A stretch of DNA of 8,690 nt. It comes from Rhodospirillales bacterium (GTDB lineage Bacteria > Pseudomonadota > Alphaproteobacteria > Reyranellales > Reyranellaceae). Location of the stretch: contig JABMNB010000482.1 in assembly GCA_013205335.1 (NCBI GenBank), positions 1-8,690 on the forward strand, written 5' to 3'. This document shows positions 7,225 to 8,690 of this stretch, one piece after another. The notes beneath the pieces were generated by a model. It was not told the origin of the DNA and did not search any database. It was given only the letters and a program-made list of their open reading frames with translations. A program made the position numbers and the translations under genes. Positions within the stretch are counted from its first letter, which is position 1; the number at the start of each line of letters is the position of its first letter.

Positions 7225-8057
7225 GCGGCGGCTTGCCCCGCCCGCTCCAGCGCCCGCTTGAACGTGGCATGGTCGACATTGCCACCCGAGCAGACGACGG
7301 CAACGGCGCGGCCCTTCACAGGCAGCTTCCCCGTGAGCGCCGCGGCCAGCGCCACGGCGCCCCCCGGTTCGAGCACCAGCTTGAACTCGCGGAAGGCCAC
7401 TTCCATGGCGTCCAGCACTTCCTCGTCCGAGACGACGAGCCCGGGTCCCAGAAGCTGCTGCGCCAGCGGGAAGGTGATGTCGCCGGGGGTCGGCGCCAGC
7501 AGCGCGTCGCAGATCGAGCCGGAGAGCTTCTCGTTCTTCTGTTTGGTGCCCGACGCGAGCGAGCGGGCAAGATCGTCGAAATCGGCAGGTTCGCCGGCAT
7601 GGACGGTCGTCGTCGGGCTGATGCCCTTGACGCCCAGCGCCACGCCGGTTGCCAGCCCTCCCCCCGAGCAGGGCGCGGCGACCGCGTCGAGGGTGATGCC
7701 CAGCGCCCTGGCCTGTTCGGCGATCTCGAGGCCTGTCGTGCCCTGGCCGGTGAGTATCCACGGATGATCGTAGGGCGGCACGATGGTGGCCCCTGTTCTG
7801 GCTGCGATGCCTTGGCCGATCTCTTCGCGGCTGTCCTTCACACGGTCGTAGAGCACGATCTCGGCGCCGCTGGCGCGCGTGTTGGCGACCTTGAGCGCCG
7901 GCGCATCGGCCGGCATCACGATGGTGGCTTTCGTGCCGAGCAGTCGTGCCGCCTCGGCCAGTCCCTGCGCATGGTTGCCTGACGACCAGCCGACCACGCC
8001 CCTGGCGCGATCGGCCTCGCTCATGGACGCAAGGAAATTGTAGGCGCCGCGCAGCTT
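7221..8057 (-). pseudogene. Threonine/serine dehydratase-like PLP enzyme, N-terminally truncated
   Basis: This fold-type II PLP enzyme of the threonine dehydratase/serine racemase group converts L-threonine or L-serine to an oxo-acid plus ammonia. From ATG 8024 the frame gives 267 residues: SSGNHAQG (14-21), GQGTTGLE (93-100), the phosphate-binding SGGG loop (120-123) and CSGGN near the C-terminus (245-249). There is no ACT regulatory domain. Family members are about 310-330 residues. Similarity continues in frame upstream of 8024 as KLRGAYNFLAS, so the PLP-lysine codon is 8055-8057, and then stops abruptly. No ATG, GTG or TTG start lies in frame between there and a stop near 8125. A protein made from 8024 would lack the Schiff-base lysine and the first 50-60 residues. 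It is therefore called a pseudogene; the body is otherwise intact, suggesting recent damage or an assembly joint. Confidence 0.82.
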
Positions 8058-8083
8058 TGAGCAACCGAATTGAGAATTTGGAT

Positions 8084-8112
8084 TTGCCGCCGGTGATCGA
8101 ACTGGCGATAAT
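8084..8112 (+). promoter_or_regulatory. Putative sigma-70-type promoter for the exported repeat protein
   Basis: TTGCCG (8084-8089, 4 of 6 consensus) and GATAAT (8107-8112, 5 of 6) are separated by 17 bp on the plus strand. The start of transcription would be near 8119, leaving a leader of about 68 nt to ATG 8187. This is a consensus match only, but it is correctly placed and oriented. Confidence 0.5.
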
Positions 8113-8133
8113 GAAAGCGAAGGTTATCGGGCT

Positions 8134-8150
8134 GCGGCGCCGCCGGAGCC
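8134..8150 (+). repeat. 17-bp direct repeat, copy 1
   Basis: GCGGCGCCGCCGGAGCC occurs here in the leader of the rightmost gene and again at 8614-8630 inside that gene, exactly 480 bp apart. It contains the palindrome GCGGCGCCGC. It may be chance in GC-rich DNA. Confidence 0.55.
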
Positions 8151-8186
8151 TTTCCTGTACCGGCCGGAATCTGGGGACGCCTTGGT

Positions 8187-8690
8187 ATGTTCGCAAGGTT
8201 GGCGATAGTTACGATACTGACGCTTTGTCATGCGTGTTGTGCGCTGGGGGGCGAGAAACAGCTCGAATCTCTCGTTGATCTTCTTCGCGATGAGTCTGTC
8301 GCATTGTCTAAGCTCTGCAAGCGTTCGGGAGAGGGTCGCTTCAGGCATCGGCCTGTGGGCTCGCTGGCCAGGGCCCAGGCGATTATCGGCGATATGGACG
8401 GCGCTCTTAAGACCGCCTTGATCGATCAGGGCTCCGGAGTCAGGGGCAGGCGAGCCCGCTTCGAAGCTCTCGGCGAGGTGGCTGAGGTCGTCGCTCGAGA
8501 TTCAAAATTGCGACAGGCGCTTTCGATCATCGAAGGTGCTCCGATCGAAGTGAAGATACGCGTTGTGCTCGCATACGCTTCTGTCGTCGCCAAGCGAAAC
8601 CCCTCCGCGGCCCGCGGCGCCGCCGGAGCCGTGCGCATCGTCTCCCGGAAATTCAAACTTCGAGACAGGATCCGCATGCTGAGTCAACTC
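8187..8690 (+). CDS. Putative exported protein with TPR-like helical repeats, 5' part
   Basis: A frame opens at ATG 8187 and remains open to the last base (168 codons), so the gene is 3'-truncated by the window. GGGGA (8173-8177) lies 9 nt upstream. Residues 1-19 (MFARLAIVTILTLCHACCA) look like a Sec signal peptide, with cleavage expected around 19-22; the cysteines do not form a good lipobox. Residues 58-168 show degenerate helix pairs spaced about 33-36 residues: SLARAQAIIGDMDGALKTAL (59-78), ALGEVAEVVARDSKLRQAL (94-112) and VLAYASVVAKRNPSAARGA (127-145), with a further helix starting near 159. The first resembles the bacterial pattern A-x-A-Q-A-x-x-G-D-x-x-G-A-L of TPR-like solenoids, which usually mediate protein contacts. 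Codons such as TCA, AAA, TTG, TCT and ATA are commoner than in the neighbouring genes, hinting at a different origin. I do not recognise the specific family. Confidence 0.72.
   Translation, partial: MFARLAIVTILTLCHACCALGGEKQLESLVDLLRDESVALSKLCKRSGEGRFRHRPVGSLARAQAIIGDMDGALKTALIDQGSGVRGRRARFEALGEVAEVVARDSKLRQALSIIEGAPIEVKIRVVLAYASVVAKRNPSAARGAAGAVRIVSRKFKLRDRIRMLSQL
8614..8630 (+). repeat. 17-bp direct repeat, copy 2
   Basis: This is a second exact copy of the 8134-8150 sequence, inside the exported repeat-protein gene, where it encodes part of the residue 143-148 region (RGAAGA). Confidence 0.55.

Larger units (their letters stand above)
8058..8186. other. Rearrangement boundary and intergenic region
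   Basis: Left of 8058 (minus strand) is dehydratase coding sequence. Immediately right the sequence no longer matches that family, and no coding frame continues. The stretch is AT-richer than the rest and holds an imperfect small hairpin, CCGAATT-gag-AATTTGG (8065-8081), the candidate plus-strand promoter, and one copy of a 17-bp GC-rich repeat. No transposase end, tRNA or obvious att core was recognised. Confidence 0.6.

Noticed and set aside
8065..8081. Imperfect inverted repeat CCGAATT-gag-AATTTGG as a terminator or IS end
   Set aside because: It has a short AT-rich stem with a mismatch, no U-tract, no matching partner end and no transposase nearby.
6172..8196. A 674-residue minus-strand frame that would fuse a long N-terminal extension to the adenylate cyclase
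   Set aside because: Its upstream 320 residues are an out-of-frame, Arg-rich reading of the dehydratase gene. The ATGA overlap at 7221-7224 marks the real cyclase start.
8230..8421. Small plus-strand frame beginning ATG 8230
   Set aside because: It lies inside the larger signal-peptide-bearing frame from 8187 in another phase and shows no features.
8124..8687. Small minus-strand frames in the right segment
   Set aside because: They lie opposite the exported repeat-protein gene and their translations show no domain or start signals.

Overview
The window reads as high-GC alphaproteobacterial DNA (Rhizobiales/Rhodospirillales-like, judged only from codon style and gene families). Its first 6 kb form a compact, same-strand catabolic and uptake block. 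It opens with the C-terminal two-thirds of a BDS1/SdsA-type alkyl sulfatase (1-1161, start outside the window). A 76-bp gap with a good sigma-70-like promoter follows, then a complete branched-chain-amino-acid-type (LivKGFHM/HAAT) ABC importer: periplasmic binding protein (1238-2551), two ATPases (2581-3354, 3368-4072) and two permeases (4081-4953, 4950-5921). Gaps inside the importer are 29, 13 and 8 bp, then a 4-bp overlap, so it is almost certainly one transcript.

The last reading frame of that block (5914-6204) overlaps the end of the second permease gene and is the scar of a GMC-family flavin oxidoreductase. The FAD-binding N-terminus and the conserved C-terminal block are both recognisable, but roughly 400 or more codons between them are gone and the middle is frameshifted. 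Sulfatase, importer and GMC alcohol dehydrogenase would make a sensible alkyl-sulfate or related alcohol-releasing pathway (inference). Here the oxidation step at this locus has been lost.

On the minus strand, converging on the scar, are a membrane-anchored class III adenylate cyclase (6172-7224) and, upstream and coupled to it by a 4-bp ATGA overlap, a PLP-dependent threonine/serine dehydratase. The dehydratase lacks its N-terminus: family similarity ends exactly at the catalytic lysine codon (8055-8057), and unrelated sequence begins there.

The right end (about 8058-8690) looks different, with more A+T-rich codons. It holds a plausible promoter (8084-8112) and a plus-strand gene starting at ATG 8187 that runs off the window. 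That gene encodes an apparent exported protein with a signal peptide and degenerate TPR-like helical repeats; I do not recognise its specific function. No tRNA, rRNA, CRISPR array, intact transposase or convincing rho-independent terminator was seen. The main points of interest are the two decayed enzymes, the sharp rearrangement boundary near 8057/8058, and the sulfatase-importer-dehydrogenase linkage. I found no clear evidence for an entirely new system.
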